64,000 nucleotides of DNA from Streptomyces roseirectus (GCF_014489635.1 NZ_CP060828.1:620001-684000); one strand, 5' to 3'; positions 17,131 through 25,172 are shown, counted from the first letter of the stretch. A program made the numbers and translations. The notes: generated from the sequence alone by a model not told the origin.

Positions 17131-17321
17131 TTCTCGACCAGCCGGATGGCGGCGGCCGGACAGACGGCGACGGCCTCACGGACGTCGTCGAGCTGGTCGG
17201 CGCCGGGCTCCTCGGCGAGGAGCACCACTATGCCGTCGTCGTCCTGGTCGAAGACGTCCATCGCGGTGAGCACGCACTGGCCGGACGCCACGCACTTGTC
17301 GGTGTCGAGTTCCACCTTCAC
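17127..17321 (-). CDS. [3Fe-4S] ferredoxin partner of CYP105
   Basis: Protein of 64 residues. Cysteines at 10, 16 and 54 in DKCVASGQC and AVCPAAAI give the three-Cys pattern of [3Fe-4S] ferredoxins that serve actinobacterial P450s; the fourth ligand position is not Cys. AAGGAG precedes the GTG start. It lies 38 bp after the P450 stop and overlaps the reductase start. Confidence 0.93.
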   Translation of the reverse strand: MKVELDTDKCVASGQCVLTAMDVFDQDDDGIVVLLAEEPGADQLDDVREAVAVCPAAAIRLVEK

Positions 17322-17359
17322 GGCGGTTCTCCTTTCTGTGGGGGGAAGTTGGCGACAGG

Positions 17360-18568
17360 TCACCAGGTCACGGGCAGTTCGTGAACACCATAGATGAACG
17401 CGTCGTTCTTGAAACGGACGTCTTCGAAGGGGATCGCGGCCCGCAGACCGGGGAGGCGTTTGTAGAGGGTGCCGTAGACGACCTGGAGTTCCACGCGGGC
17501 CAGCGGCTGGCCCAGGCACTGGTGGACGCCGAAGCCGAAGGCGACGTGGCGGCGGGCGTCGCGGGTGAGGTCGAGGCGGTCGGGGTCGGGGAACACCTCG
17601 GGGTCGCGGTTGCCGATCTCGTTGACCAGGATCACGCCCTCGCCGGCCTTGATCGTGCGGCCCGCGATCTCGATGTCCCCGGTGACCGCGCGGCGCCGGC
17701 CGAGGTGGGTGATGTGCAGGTAGCGCAGCAGTTCCTCGACGGCGCCGGCGACGAACTTCGGGTCGTCGCTCTCCCGCAGGAGGGCGAGCTGGTCGGGGTT
17801 CCGCAGCAGGGCGAGGGTGCCGAGGGCGATCATGTTCGCGGTGGTCTCGTGGCCCGCGATCAGCAGGAGGAGCGCCATCTCGGTGGCCTGGCGGTGGTCG
17901 AGTTCACCGGCGGTGATCCTGGCCGCGATGCCGGAGATCAGGTCGTCGCGGGGGTCGGTGAGGCGCCTGCCGATCAGCTCGCCGAGGTAGCCGCCGATCT
18001 CCCGGCTCGCGGCGGCCCGCTCGTCCGGGGTCGCGGTCCGGCGGACCATCGTCTTCGTGTTGTCCTGGAAGAAGTCGTGGTCGTCGTAGGGGACGCCGAG
18101 GAGTTCGCAGATCACCAGGGACGGCAGGGGCAGGGCGAACGCCTCGACCAGGTCGGCCGGGTTGGGGCCGGCGAGCAGGTCGTCGATCAGGCCGTCCACG
18201 ATGGTCTGCACGGCGGGGCGCAGGGCCTCGACCTTCTTGATGGCGAAGGGGGCGGTGACCATCCGGCGCAGGCGGGCGTGTTCCGGGTCGTCCATCATGA
18301 CGAAGCTGAGCTTGCCCTCGCCGGCGGCGGGGGTCGCCTTCGTGGGGTAGCCGGGGGTGTCCGGGTCCGCGCTGACCCTGGGGTCGCCGAGCAGGGCGCG
18401 CTGCTGCGCGTACGTCGTGACCAGCCAGGGTTCGGTGCCGTCCCAGAGGCGGACCTTCGTCAGGGGGCCCTGTTCCCGCAGCTTCGTCAGCTCGGGCGGC
18501 GGGTCGAAGGGGCACTTCGCCGACCTCGGCATGGGGAACTCCGGGGCGGGCAGCGGCGTGTCGGCCAT
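17360..18568 (-). CDS. Cytochrome P450, CYP105-like
   Basis: Protein of 402 residues with complete motifs: I-helix AGHETTAN (about 240), K-helix EELLR (about 283) and heme loop FGFGVHQCLGQPLAR (about 345-359). The N-terminal pattern FPMPRSAKCPFDPP then VRLWDGTEPWLVT is typical of CYP105, a family of xenobiotic and antibiotic hydroxylases. The start ATG has GAGGAG at the right spacing. With its own ferredoxin and reductase following, this is a self-sufficient three-gene monooxygenase system. Upstream DNA carries palindromes and 11-bp-spaced direct repeats. The substrate cannot be deduced. Confidence 0.9.
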   Translation of the reverse strand: MADTPLPAPEFPMPRSAKCPFDPPPELTKLREQGPLTKVRLWDGTEPWLVTTYAQQRALLGDPRVSADPDTPGYPTKATPAAGEGKLSFVMMDDPEHARLRRMVTAPFAIKKVEALRPAVQTIVDGLIDDLLAGPNPADLVEAFALPLPSLVICELLGVPYDDHDFFQDNTKTMVRRTATPDERAAASREIGGYLGELIGRRLTDPRDDLISGIAARITAGELDHRQATEMALLLLIAGHETTANMIALGTLALLRNPDQLALLRESDDPKFVAGAVEELLRYLHITHLGRRRAVTGDIEIAGRTIKAGEGVILVNEIGNRDPEVFPDPDRLDLTRDARRHVAFGFGVHQCLGQPLARVELQVVYGTLYKRLPGLRAAIPFEDVRFKNDAFIYGVHELPVTW

Positions 18569-18620
18569 GGTTCTCCTCGGTGGGGGGAGTCGGTGGGGGG
18601 AATCGGTGGACGCATGCAAG

Positions 18621-18669
18621 CAGAGCGCTCTGACGCCGTCCGGTCAGGAACCTGACGTCTTCCTGACGT
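18621..18669. promoter_or_regulatory. Clustered operator-like elements upstream of the CYP105 operon
   Basis: Three elements within 49 bp: the perfect palindrome CAGAGCGCTCTG (18621-18632); the inverted repeat GTCAGG-AA-CCTGAC (18643-18656); and a direct repeat CCTGACGT at 18651-18658 and 18662-18669, an exact 11-bp period. Direct repeats one helical turn apart are typical for OmpR-type and SARP winged-helix regulators, and such a regulator is encoded next door. They lie 53-101 bp before the CYP105 ATG. Confidence 0.5.
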
Positions 18670-18690
18670 GGCCCGGATCACTCCTTCACG

Positions 18691-18716
18691 CCAACTCCCT
18701 TCTCTTGAAGGGTTGG
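18691..18716 (-). terminator. Hairpin after the atypical response regulator
   Basis: On the minus strand CCAACCCTTC-AAGA-GAAGGGAGTTGG forms a 10-bp stem with a two-base bulge, 10 nt after the regulator stop. It probably insulates the regulator from the P450 operon. Confidence 0.55.
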
Positions 18717-18726
18717 TGAGGGGGCG

Positions 18727-19488
18727 TCAGCATTCACTCTCGGTCCGGCCCAGCCAGTACCCGAAACCCCGGCGCGTGTGCAGCAGCGGCCGGGCGCCCT
18801 GGTCCACCTTGCGCCGCAGCCTCGACACGAGCTGTTCGATCGCGTTCCCCTCCCTGAAGTCGCCCCACACGCACCGGCTGATCTGCTCCTTCGACAGCAC
18901 GCGGTGCGCGTTGACCAGGAAGTGGCGCAGGAGGCGGTACTCGGCGGGGGTGAGGTCGAGGGGGCGGCCGGCGCGGACGGCGCGGCATGTCGCGTCGTCG
19001 AGCAGCAGGTCGTCGTAGCCGAGCGTGCGGTCCGCCCGCGCGGGGCCGGCCGCGCGCAGCAACACCCGGATCCGGGCGAGTACTTCGGCGACCCGCAAGG
19101 GCGTGGTGACGTAGTCCCGCTCCCCCACGTCCAGCGCGGGCAGGATCACGTCCAGCCGCTCGGGCGGCAGCAGATACAGCACCGGCGGCGTCCGCCCCAC
19201 CGCAGGCCGCCCCCGCTCCGGCAGCCCCGGCAACCCCAGGTCCACCACCGCCAGCTCACACCCCTCCAACCGCCCCACCGCCTCCCCGAAACTCCCGGCC
19301 AGCCCCACCTTGTACCCCGCCAGCTCCAGGCTGACGGCCAGCAGTTCGACCACGGCCACCTCCCCCGCGGCGACCAACACCCGCTGCCCGGAACCCCGGA
19401 CGAGAGCAGGCGGGGTGAGGGGGATCGGGGAGGGGGTGTGACAGAGGGGGCACAGCGGGGCGGGGGCGACAGGGGGGTGATGAGGCAT
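18727..19488 (-). CDS. Atypical OmpR-family response regulator
   Basis: Protein of 253 residues from the ATG preceded by AAGGAGG. The receiver (36-145) is abnormal. The acidic pair after VLV is replaced by AAGE, and the conserved Lys before Pro is Thr129 (YVTTPLR), while the phospho-acceptor-like Asp83 (VVDLGLPG) remains. The C-terminal winged helix (160-250: LDLTPAEYRLLRHFLVN, VSRLRRKVD, RRGFGYWLG) is intact. An unusual proline-rich N-terminus holds CPLC (13-16). It probably works without phosphorylation. The site before it contains two copies of the 17-mer. It is a plausible regulator of the CYP105 operon. Confidence 0.85.
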   Translation of the reverse strand: MPHHPPVAPAPLCPLCHTPSPIPLTPPALVRGSGQRVLVAAGEVAVVELLAVSLELAGYKVGLAGSFGEAVGRLEGCELAVVDLGLPGLPERGRPAVGRTPPVLYLLPPERLDVILPALDVGERDYVTTPLRVAEVLARIRVLLRAAGPARADRTLGYDDLLLDDATCRAVRAGRPLDLTPAEYRLLRHFLVNAHRVLSKEQISRCVWGDFREGNAIEQLVSRLRRKVDQGARPLLHTRRGFGYWLGRTESEC

Positions 19489-19585
19489 TGGGGGGCCTCC
19501 TTGAGCGGGCAGGGGTGGCGGGCCCTGGTGGGGGTGCTCGGTGGGGGGACGTAAGAGGGGCATGGCGTTCAGCGTAGCGCGCTGG

Positions 19586-19630
19586 TTGCGTTACTCAAGC
19601 AAATCCCGATCACTTGCCTTACTCAAGTAA
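19586..19630. promoter_or_regulatory. Two candidate MarR operators (17-mer copies 2 and 3)
   Basis: TTGCGTTACTCAAGCAA at 19586-19602 and TTGCCTTACTCAAGTAA at 19614-19630, 28 bp apart, in the gap between the divergent response regulator and histidine kinase genes. Both match the element in front of the MarR gene at 15930; 14 of 17 positions are the same in all three. Confidence 0.65.
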
Positions 19631-19660
19631 CGCCCGAGCCCCCCGCCCCCAGGACCCCTC

Positions 19661-20608
19661 ATGCTCGCGCCCCTCCGTCAGGCCGCCCGCGCCTCGGCCC
19701 ACCTCGCCCTCGCAGCGGTCGTGGCGTTCCTGTCGTACCTCTTCGTCACGGTCCTCCTCATCACGGCCGTCTTCGTCGTCGCCGTGATCGGCGTCTGGAT
19801 GCTGACTGATCTCGCTGTGGCCGCTCGGTCTCGCCGTGGACGGCGTGTGGTGCGGGCTCCTGCGGCGCCCCGCCGTTGTCCTGCCGCTGATCACACGACT
19901 CGCCGACCTGGAGGCGAGCTGGTCGGCGACGCTCCTGCGCCCCTCCCCCCCGGGGCCCTGCTCGAAGCGAGGGTGGAGCGGCTGACGGCGACCCGGGCCG
20001 ACGCGGTCGCCGCGCACGGCGCCGAACTGCGCAGCATCGAACGCGACCTCCACGACGGGGCCCAGGCCCGCCTGGTCGCCCTGTCGATGCGCATCGGCCT
20101 GGCCCGGCGCGCGTACGAGGCGGACCCGGAGCAGGCCCGCAGACTCCTGGACGACGCCCTCGACCAGGCGGAGGAAGCTCTCGCCGAGCTGCGGCACGTC
20201 GTGCGCGGCATCCATCCGCCGATCCTCACGGACCGGGGCCTCGCCGACGCCGTCCGGGCGCTCGCGGGCGGCAGCGGCCTCACGGTCGACGTGCGCGCCG
20301 ACGGCCTCGACGACGCCGTGCGCCCGCCCGCGGCGGTGGAGACAGCGGCCTACTTCGTCGTCGCCGAAGCCCTCACGAACGTCGCCCGGCACAGCGGTGC
20401 GAAGCACGCCGGGGTGCACCTGACCCGCACGCGGCGCGGCCTGCGCGTCGAGGTCCGGGACGAGGGCGCGGGCGGCGCCGACGAGCGCGCCGGGTCGGGC
20501 CTGGTGGGGATGCGGCGCAGGGTCGCGGCGCTGGACGGCACGGTCGCGGTCGTCAGCCCGCCGGGTGGTCCGACGACGGTGACTGCGGAGCTGCCGTGCG
20601 TGTGGTGA
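19661..20608 (+). CDS. HisKA_3-type sensor histidine kinase with two compensating frameshifts
   Basis: Open frame of 315 residues. An N-terminal membrane segment (17-49) is followed by an odd Arg/Pro-rich stretch (about 49-97), then a normal DHp with ERDLHDGAQ (His131) and a HATPase domain ending at 315. In the stretch 19805-19951 the +1 frame encodes a much better sensor region (LWPLGLAVDGVWCGLLRRP, ITRLADLEASWSATLLRPS). So a shift near 19805 and a second at the C7 run 19945-19951 cancel out. Either two indels damaged the sensor or the consensus sequence has errors. The partner regulator downstream is clearly broken. Confidence 0.7.
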   Translation: MLAPLRQAARASAHLALAAVVAFLSYLFVTVLLITAVFVVAVIGVWMLTDLAVAARSRRGRRVVRAPAAPRRCPAADHTTRRPGGELVGDAPAPLPPGALLEARVERLTATRADAVAAHGAELRSIERDLHDGAQARLVALSMRIGLARRAYEADPEQARRLLDDALDQAEEALAELRHVVRGIHPPILTDRGLADAVRALAGGSGLTVDVRADGLDDAVRPPAAVETAAYFVVAEALTNVARHSGAKHAGVHLTRTRRGLRVEVRDEGAGGADERAGSGLVGMRRRVAALDGTVAVVSPPGGPTTVTAELPCVW

Positions 20609-21062
20609 ACCGGCTCGATCCGACGGCGACACCCGACGCCCACGTCCGCACGATCGACACCATGCCGGCCGTCCTGCTGTTCGCCGCGTTCCTCTTCGAC
20701 AACGAACTCACCATGCCCCGCGCCGGACGGTCCGACGTGGCCCTGATGGACATCCGCATGCCGGGCACGGACGGGCTCGCGGCGACGACGGCGATCCGCG
20801 CGGACCCGGCGCTCGCGGACACGAAGGTCCTGATCCTGACGACGTTCGAGACCGACGAATACGTCGCCAGGGCCCTCAGGGCGGGCGCGAGCGGGTTCCT
20901 CGGCAAGGACGTCACCGCTGACGAACTCCTCGACGGCATCCGCACGGTGGCCGCCGGGGAGCGGCTGCTGTCCCGCTCGGCGCCCGCGACCGGGCCCAAC
21001 TCGTCGTCATGGCCTACCGGTCGGGGCTGGTCACGGCGGATTTCCGGACGAACCACGCCTGA
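20596..21062 (+). pseudogene. NarL-type response regulator remnant
   Basis: What remains is the second half of a receiver (DVALMDIRMPGTDGLAA, LILTTFETDEYVARAL, GFLGKDVT). The first half, which should carry the acidic pocket, does not match. After GERLLS, near 20976, the sequence continues in another frame with LGARDRAQLVVMAYRSGLVT, the usual C-terminal end of these proteins, and stops at 21060-21062. So about 55 codons with the HTH core are deleted and the frame is shifted. It overlaps the kinase 3' end, the normal kinase-regulator order. A longer open frame to 21330 runs into the next gene and is not real. Confidence 0.75.
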
Positions 21063-21185
21063 GCGCCCGCTGTTGGCCCGCGCTTCACCACGGATACACA
21101 CGGCACCTCTTGGCGCGGGCGGGAAAAGCGGGGAAGCTGAGCTGCCCCTCACGACTTCCCCCCTCTCCCCCACCCGGAGGACGCC

Positions 21186-21962
21186 GTGTCGTCACCCAAG
21201 TCCCCCTCGCGCCGCAGGAGATGGCTCGCCGTCACGGCCGCCGCCGGCGCGCTCGTGCTCGCCGTCCCGACGGCCGCGTACGCCGCTCCCCCCAAGGCGC
21301 TGCCGCAGAACGCGGAGGCCGCCGAACTGACGTTCCTGCCGGCGTTCGACTACGACACCGACGGCTGCTACTCGACGCCCGCGATCGGCCCCGACGGGAC
21401 GATCAACGGCGGGCTGAACCCGACGGGTCCGCTCAGCGGCGAGTGCCACGACGCCTCGGACCTGGACAACACGAACAGCTACTCGCGCTCCAAGTGCAAC
21501 AACGGCTGGTGCGCGTACATGTACGGCCTGTACTTCGAGAAGGACCAGGCTCTCGCGAACAGCAGCATCGGCGGGCACCGCAACGACTGGGAGCACGTCG
21601 TGATCTGGGTGCGGAACGGCGCGGTCGAGTACGTCGCGACGTCCAACCACGGCTCGTTCACGATCAGTCCGGCGTCCTCGGTGCGGTTCGACGGGACCCA
21701 CGCGAAGGTCGTCTACCACAAGGACGGGATCAGCACGCACTGCTTCCGGCTGGCGGGCGCGAACGACGAGCCGCCGGAGAACGACAAGCACACCTGGCAG
21801 TACCCGCCGCTGGTCGGCTGGAACGGGTATCCGGCGGGGCTGCGGGACAAGTTGAGCGCGTACGACTTCGGGAGCGCCAACTTCGGCCTCAAGGACGGGA
21901 ACTTCGTGAACCACCTCACGAAGGCGAAGCCGTCGGGCATCGCGTTCGACCCGGCCGCGTGA
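21186..21962 (+). CDS. Secreted necrosis-inducing NLP (NPP1-family) protein
   Basis: Protein of 258 residues. The signal peptide has RRRR then a hydrophobic core, cleaved near AYAA (33). The NLP core follows: LPAFDYDTDGCYSTPAI, and GGHRNDWEHVVIWV near 131-144, the family heptapeptide GHRHDWE with Asn for the second His. NLPs are extracellular cytolysins that bind plant sphingolipids and kill dicot cells; many microbial copies are not toxic. CGGAGG precedes the GTG. The downstream hairpin ends the transcript. Secretion is confident, toxicity is not established. Confidence 0.88.
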   Translation: MSSPKSPSRRRRWLAVTAAAGALVLAVPTAAYAAPPKALPQNAEAAELTFLPAFDYDTDGCYSTPAIGPDGTINGGLNPTGPLSGECHDASDLDNTNSYSRSKCNNGWCAYMYGLYFEKDQALANSSIGGHRNDWEHVVIWVRNGAVEYVATSNHGSFTISPASSVRFDGTHAKVVYHKDGISTHCFRLAGANDEPPENDKHTWQYPPLVGWNGYPAGLRDKLSAYDFGSANFGLKDGNFVNHLTKAKPSGIAFDPAA

Positions 21963-21978
21963 CGTCCCGGTGAGCGTC

Positions 21979-22012
21979 CCCCTCGAACCCGGGTCCATCC
22001 GGGTTCGAGGGG
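21979..22012 (+). terminator. Perfect hairpin after the NLP gene
   Basis: 14-bp perfect stem CCCCTCGAACCCGG / CCGGGTTCGAGGGG, 6-nt loop, 16 nt after the NLP stop. The GGTTCGA part imitates a tRNA T-arm but no tRNA surrounds it. Confidence 0.8.
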
Positions 22013-22115
22013 TGGTCGAAGCGTTCCGGGGCCTTGCGGCCGTGACCTGCGGGGACGTTCCGGCGGGTGGAACCCGCGTCCGTCCCGGGTGTCCCGAGGG
22101 GCTATCGTGTCTCAC

Positions 22116-23051
22116 ATGTCGGTACCCGAACTGATCCGTATCGTCTCCCGCGACTCGCCCATGGCGCTGGCCCAAGTGGAGCGCGTGCGCGCCGAGTTGG
22201 GCGCCCTGCATCCCGGGGTGCGCACCGAGGTCGTGCCGGTGAAGACGACCGGTGACAAGTGGATGGGCGACCTGGCGCAGGTCGAGGGGAAGGGCGCGTT
22301 CACCAAAGAGGTCGACGCGGCGCTCCTCGCCGGAGAAGCGGATCTCGCCGTCCACTGCGTGAAGGACGTGCCGGCCGACCGTCCGCTGCCGGCCGGGACC
22401 GTGTTCGCGGCGTTCCTCAAGCGGGACGACATCCGGGACGCGCTGGTGCACCCCGGCGGGCTCACGCTGGACGAGCTGCCCGAGGGGACACGGATCGGCA
22501 CCTCGTCGGTCCGCCGGATCGCCCAGCTCGCGGCGACCCATCCGCACCTGGAGTGCGTGCCGTTCCGGGGCAACGCCAACCGGCGGCTGGAGAAGCTGGC
22601 GGCGGGCGAGGCGGACGCGCTGCTGCTGGCGGTGTCGGGGCTCGAACGCATCGGCCGTACCGACGTGATCAGCGAAGTCCTCTCCCCCGAGGCGATGATG
22701 CCGCCCATCGGCGCGGGCATCCTCGCGCTGCAGTGCCGCGAGGGCGACATGGACCTCATCGACGCGGTCAGCGGTCTCGGCGACCCCGCGACCCATCGCG
22801 AGGCCACCGCGGAACGCATGTTCCTCCACGTCCTCCAGGGCCACTGCAACAGCCCCATCGCCGGCTACGCCACCGTCGACCGCACCGGCGAACTCTCCCT
22901 CCGCGCCTGCGTCTTCACCCCCGACGGCAAGACCCGCCTCAACGCCCACGAATGGGCCGGCCCCCTCGACCCCGCCACCCTCGGCACGTCCGTCGCGGTG
23001 ACCCTCCTCCGCCAGGGCGCCCGCGAACTCATCGACGGCATCCCCCACTGA
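22116..23051 (+). CDS. hemC: Porphobilinogen deaminase (hydroxymethylbilane synthase) paralogue
   Basis: Protein of 311 residues covering the whole family. [14 protein letters not shown] is at the N-terminus, HCVKDVP (catalytic Asp, about 85-91) and GTSSVRR (about 128-134) follow, and [12 protein letters not shown] (about 239-250) carries the Cys that would hold the dipyrromethane cofactor. It polymerises four porphobilinogens to hydroxymethylbilane. It stands alone, without hemA, hemD or hemB, so it is probably an extra copy beside the main heme cluster. HCVKD in place of the usual HSxKD and GHCNSP in place of GCxxP mark a divergent branch. The ATG at 22116 lies 8 nt after TATCGT. Confidence 0.88.
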   Translation: MSVPELIRIVSRDSPMALAQVERVRAELGALHPGVRTEVVPVKTTGDKWMGDLAQVEGKGAFTKEVDAALLAGEADLAVHCVKDVPADRPLPAGTVFAAFLKRDDIRDALVHPGGLTLDELPEGTRIGTSSVRRIAQLAATHPHLECVPFRGNANRRLEKLAAGEADALLLAVSGLERIGRTDVISEVLSPEAMMPPIGAGILALQCREGDMDLIDAVSGLGDPATHREATAERMFLHVLQGHCNSPIAGYATVDRTGELSLRACVFTPDGKTRLNAHEWAGPLDPATLGTSVAVTLLRQGARELIDGIPH

Positions 23052-23747
23052 GCTGAGCCCTCCGGGGGAAAGCCGGGAAACAACACCGGCGCAGCCGGGC
23101 AGCGACGGTGAGAGGCACCCAGCGGAGGGACCGGGCCGGAGGGAAGCCGGCATCCGGCGGGTGAGACCCTGCGGGTGCCAGCGGGGCAAGGCGCGGTGAG
23201 AAGCCGGCGCCGGGGGCATGCGGGCAACGGCGAGGCTCGGCATCGGACAGCGCGACAGCGCGACAGCGCGACAGCGCGACAGCGCGACAGCGCGACAGCG
23301 CCCCATGGTGTCCCGTCGGGAGGGCTGGCCATCGGGGTCCGGCTCCGCCGGGAGCCGAGGCGACGCCGCCCACTCCTCATCCGGCAGCCGGGCCGTGCGG
23401 TCCGCCGTCTGCCGACGGCCCGCCTCCCGGAGCGCTCGCCGCGCGGCCCACCGGGAACGGTCCCGGGGTCGGTGACCGCGGCTGACCAGGAGCAGGCTCC
23501 ACCCAACCCCGCCCCCGGCCGCCCGACTCAGGCTCCACGCCCCTCGCCCGGCGCACCCCGCAGAACCTGCCCCCGCCGGAACTCCCCCGCACACCCGACG
23601 CCGCCCCTCACACTCCCCGCCCCGTCCACCCGGCTCGCCAACTCCCCCCGGCTCCCCCGGAGTCCGCCCCCGCGCCCCGCATCCCGCCTCAGCCGGCGAA
23701 CCACCGTAGGCCCGCCCGCGCCACTCCCCCCCATTACCGTCTTCGTA
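23052..23747. other. About 700 bp without a supported gene, before the IS element
   Basis: Between hemC and the IS110 element there is no reading frame with recognisable protein. It holds the 8-bp tandem repeat listed separately and a change from G-rich to C-rich composition near 23480. It looks like degraded or insertion-scarred sequence. Confidence 0.6.
23246..23301 (+). repeat. Tandem repeat (GACAGCGC)x7
   Basis: Seven exact copies of an 8-bp unit, 56 bp in all, in the hemC-IS gap. With a unit of 8 it would shift any frame, which supports non-coding status. Likely a variable-number locus made by slippage. Confidence 0.95.
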
Positions 23748-23819
23748 GCCCCGCAACGGGGTTACCGGCCTTCGGAGTTGGCATGACTACCTCCCCTTGT
23801 CGAGTGCATGGCCTTGGGG

Positions 23820-23969
23820 GGTGGTGTCACCAGCTCCGGAGGCACTGACAGACCGCTGATTAGGGGCATAACCACCGACTTCTTCGCAGGTCGGGAGGCT
23901 CTTCGTAATGTGGATGTGGCGATCAGTGCCGTGGCAGGGCCGGGTGAGTACGACCGGAGGACTCCGCAC
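23820..23969 (+). ncRNA. Candidate IS110 bridge RNA leader
   Basis: IS110-group elements are known to express a bridge RNA from the non-coding end upstream of the recombinase gene. Here the leader folds plausibly. GGCACTGA (23841-23848) pairs perfectly with TCAGTGCC (23923-23930), enclosing an inner hairpin CCGAC/GTCGG (23875-23879 and 23890-23894). Inside are TAGGGGCA, also found after the transposase, and TCTTCGTA (23900-23907), also found just left of the element at 23740-23747. These could be guide loops, but 8-mer matches may be chance. Boundaries are tentative. Confidence 0.4.
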
Positions 23970-25172
23970 GTGATCGATACCGGCGGCATCGACGTCTACC
24001 TCGGCCTGGACGTCGGCAAGGGCGAACACCACGCCACCGCACTCACTCCGGCCGGGAAGAAGACCTTCGACCGCAGACTGCCCAACAGCGAGCCCAAACT
24101 CCGCGAGGTCTTCGCCAAACTGCAGGCCAAGCACGGCACCGTCCTCGTCATCGTCGACCAGGTCGCCTCCATCGGCGCCCTGCCCCTGGCCGTCGCCCGC
24201 GAGCTCGGCTGTCATGTCGCCTATCTGCCCGGCCTGACCATGCGGCGGATCGCCGACCTCTACCCCGGCGAGGCCAAGACTGACGCGAAGGACGCGTTCA
24301 TCATCGCCGACGCGGCCAGGTCGATGCCCCACACGCTGCGGTCGGTCGACCTCGACGACGAGACGATCGCCGAGCTGCAGATGATCGTGGGGTTCGACGA
24401 CGACCTGGCGTCCGAGGCAACTCGCCTGTCCAACCGGCTGCGGGGCCTGTTCACACAGATTCATCCGCACCTGGAAAGGGTCCTGGGCCCGCGCATGCAG
24501 CACCCGGCCGTCCTCAGGCTGCTGGACCAGTTCGGCTCGCCGGCCCAGATACGCAAGGCCGGACGCCGACGGCTCGTCACCCTGATCCGGCCGAAAGCGC
24601 CCCGCATGGCGGAGCGGCTGATCGATGACGTGTTCACCGCGCTGGACGAGCAGACCGTTGTCGTCCCGGGCACGGATGCGGCCGCGCTGATCGTTCCCAG
24701 CCTCGCCTCCTCGCTCCAGGCAGTGCTCGACCAGCGCAAACTGCTGGCCCACCGGATCGAGGAACTGCTGGAGGCCCACCCTCTTTCCAAGGTCCTGATG
24801 TCCATGCCGGGCATCGGCATCAGGACCGGAGCCCGCATCCTCATCGACGTCGGTGACGGCACCGCGTTCCCGTCCGCCGCCCACCTTGCCGCCTACGCCG
24901 GCCTCGCCCCGGCGACCCGGACCTCCGGGTCGTCCATCCGCGGCGAACAGCCCTCACGGAGAGGAAACAAGCAGCTCAAGCGGGCCTTCTTCCTCTCCGC
25001 GTTCGCCGCACTGGCCGACCCGGCCTCCCGCACCTACTACGACAAGAAGATCGCCCAGGGAAAGCACCACACCCAGGCCATCCTCTGCCTCGCCCGACGC
25101 CGAGCAGACGTGCTCTTCGCGATGCTCCGCGACGGCACCTTCTACCAACCACCAACCCCAGTTGCCCCTTGA
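23970..25172 (+). CDS. IS110-family transposase/recombinase
   Basis: Protein of 400 residues, full length for the family. The N-terminal RuvC-like DEDD domain has YLGLDVGKGEH (Asp14), VIVDQ (Asp63) and KTDAKDA (Asp105, Asp108). The C-terminal Transposase_20 domain has SMPGIGIRTGARIL and AGLAPATRTSGSSIRG with the serine proposed to attack DNA. The GTG at 23970 has CCGGAGGA in front; the frame is open further upstream through the leader, which I treat as non-coding. No internal damage is visible, so the element may be active. Confidence 0.95.
   Translation: MIDTGGIDVYLGLDVGKGEHHATALTPAGKKTFDRRLPNSEPKLREVFAKLQAKHGTVLVIVDQVASIGALPLAVARELGCHVAYLPGLTMRRIADLYPGEAKTDAKDAFIIADAARSMPHTLRSVDLDDETIAELQMIVGFDDDLASEATRLSNRLRGLFTQIHPHLERVLGPRMQHPAVLRLLDQFGSPAQIRKAGRRRLVTLIRPKAPRMAERLIDDVFTALDEQTVVVPGTDAAALIVPSLASSLQAVLDQRKLLAHRIEELLEAHPLSKVLMSMPGIGIRTGARILIDVGDGTAFPSAAHLAAYAGLAPATRTSGSSIRGEQPSRRGNKQLKRAFFLSAFAALADPASRTYYDKKIAQGKHHTQAILCLARRRADVLFAMLRDGTFYQPPTPVAP

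Noticed and set aside
16178..17397. Plus-strand frames opposite the ferredoxin reductase and CYP105
   Set aside because: Shadows of the strongly supported P450 operon on the minus strand.
20977..21330. C-terminal extension of the response regulator remnant
   Set aside because: It runs out of frame through the true C-terminal remnant and into the NLP gene.
21999..22012. GGGTTCGAGG resembling a tRNA T-arm
   Set aside because: It is one arm of a perfect 14-bp terminator; no acceptor, D or anticodon arm is present.
23246..23301. Possible CRISPR array
   Set aside because: Units are 8 bp with no spacers and no cas genes.
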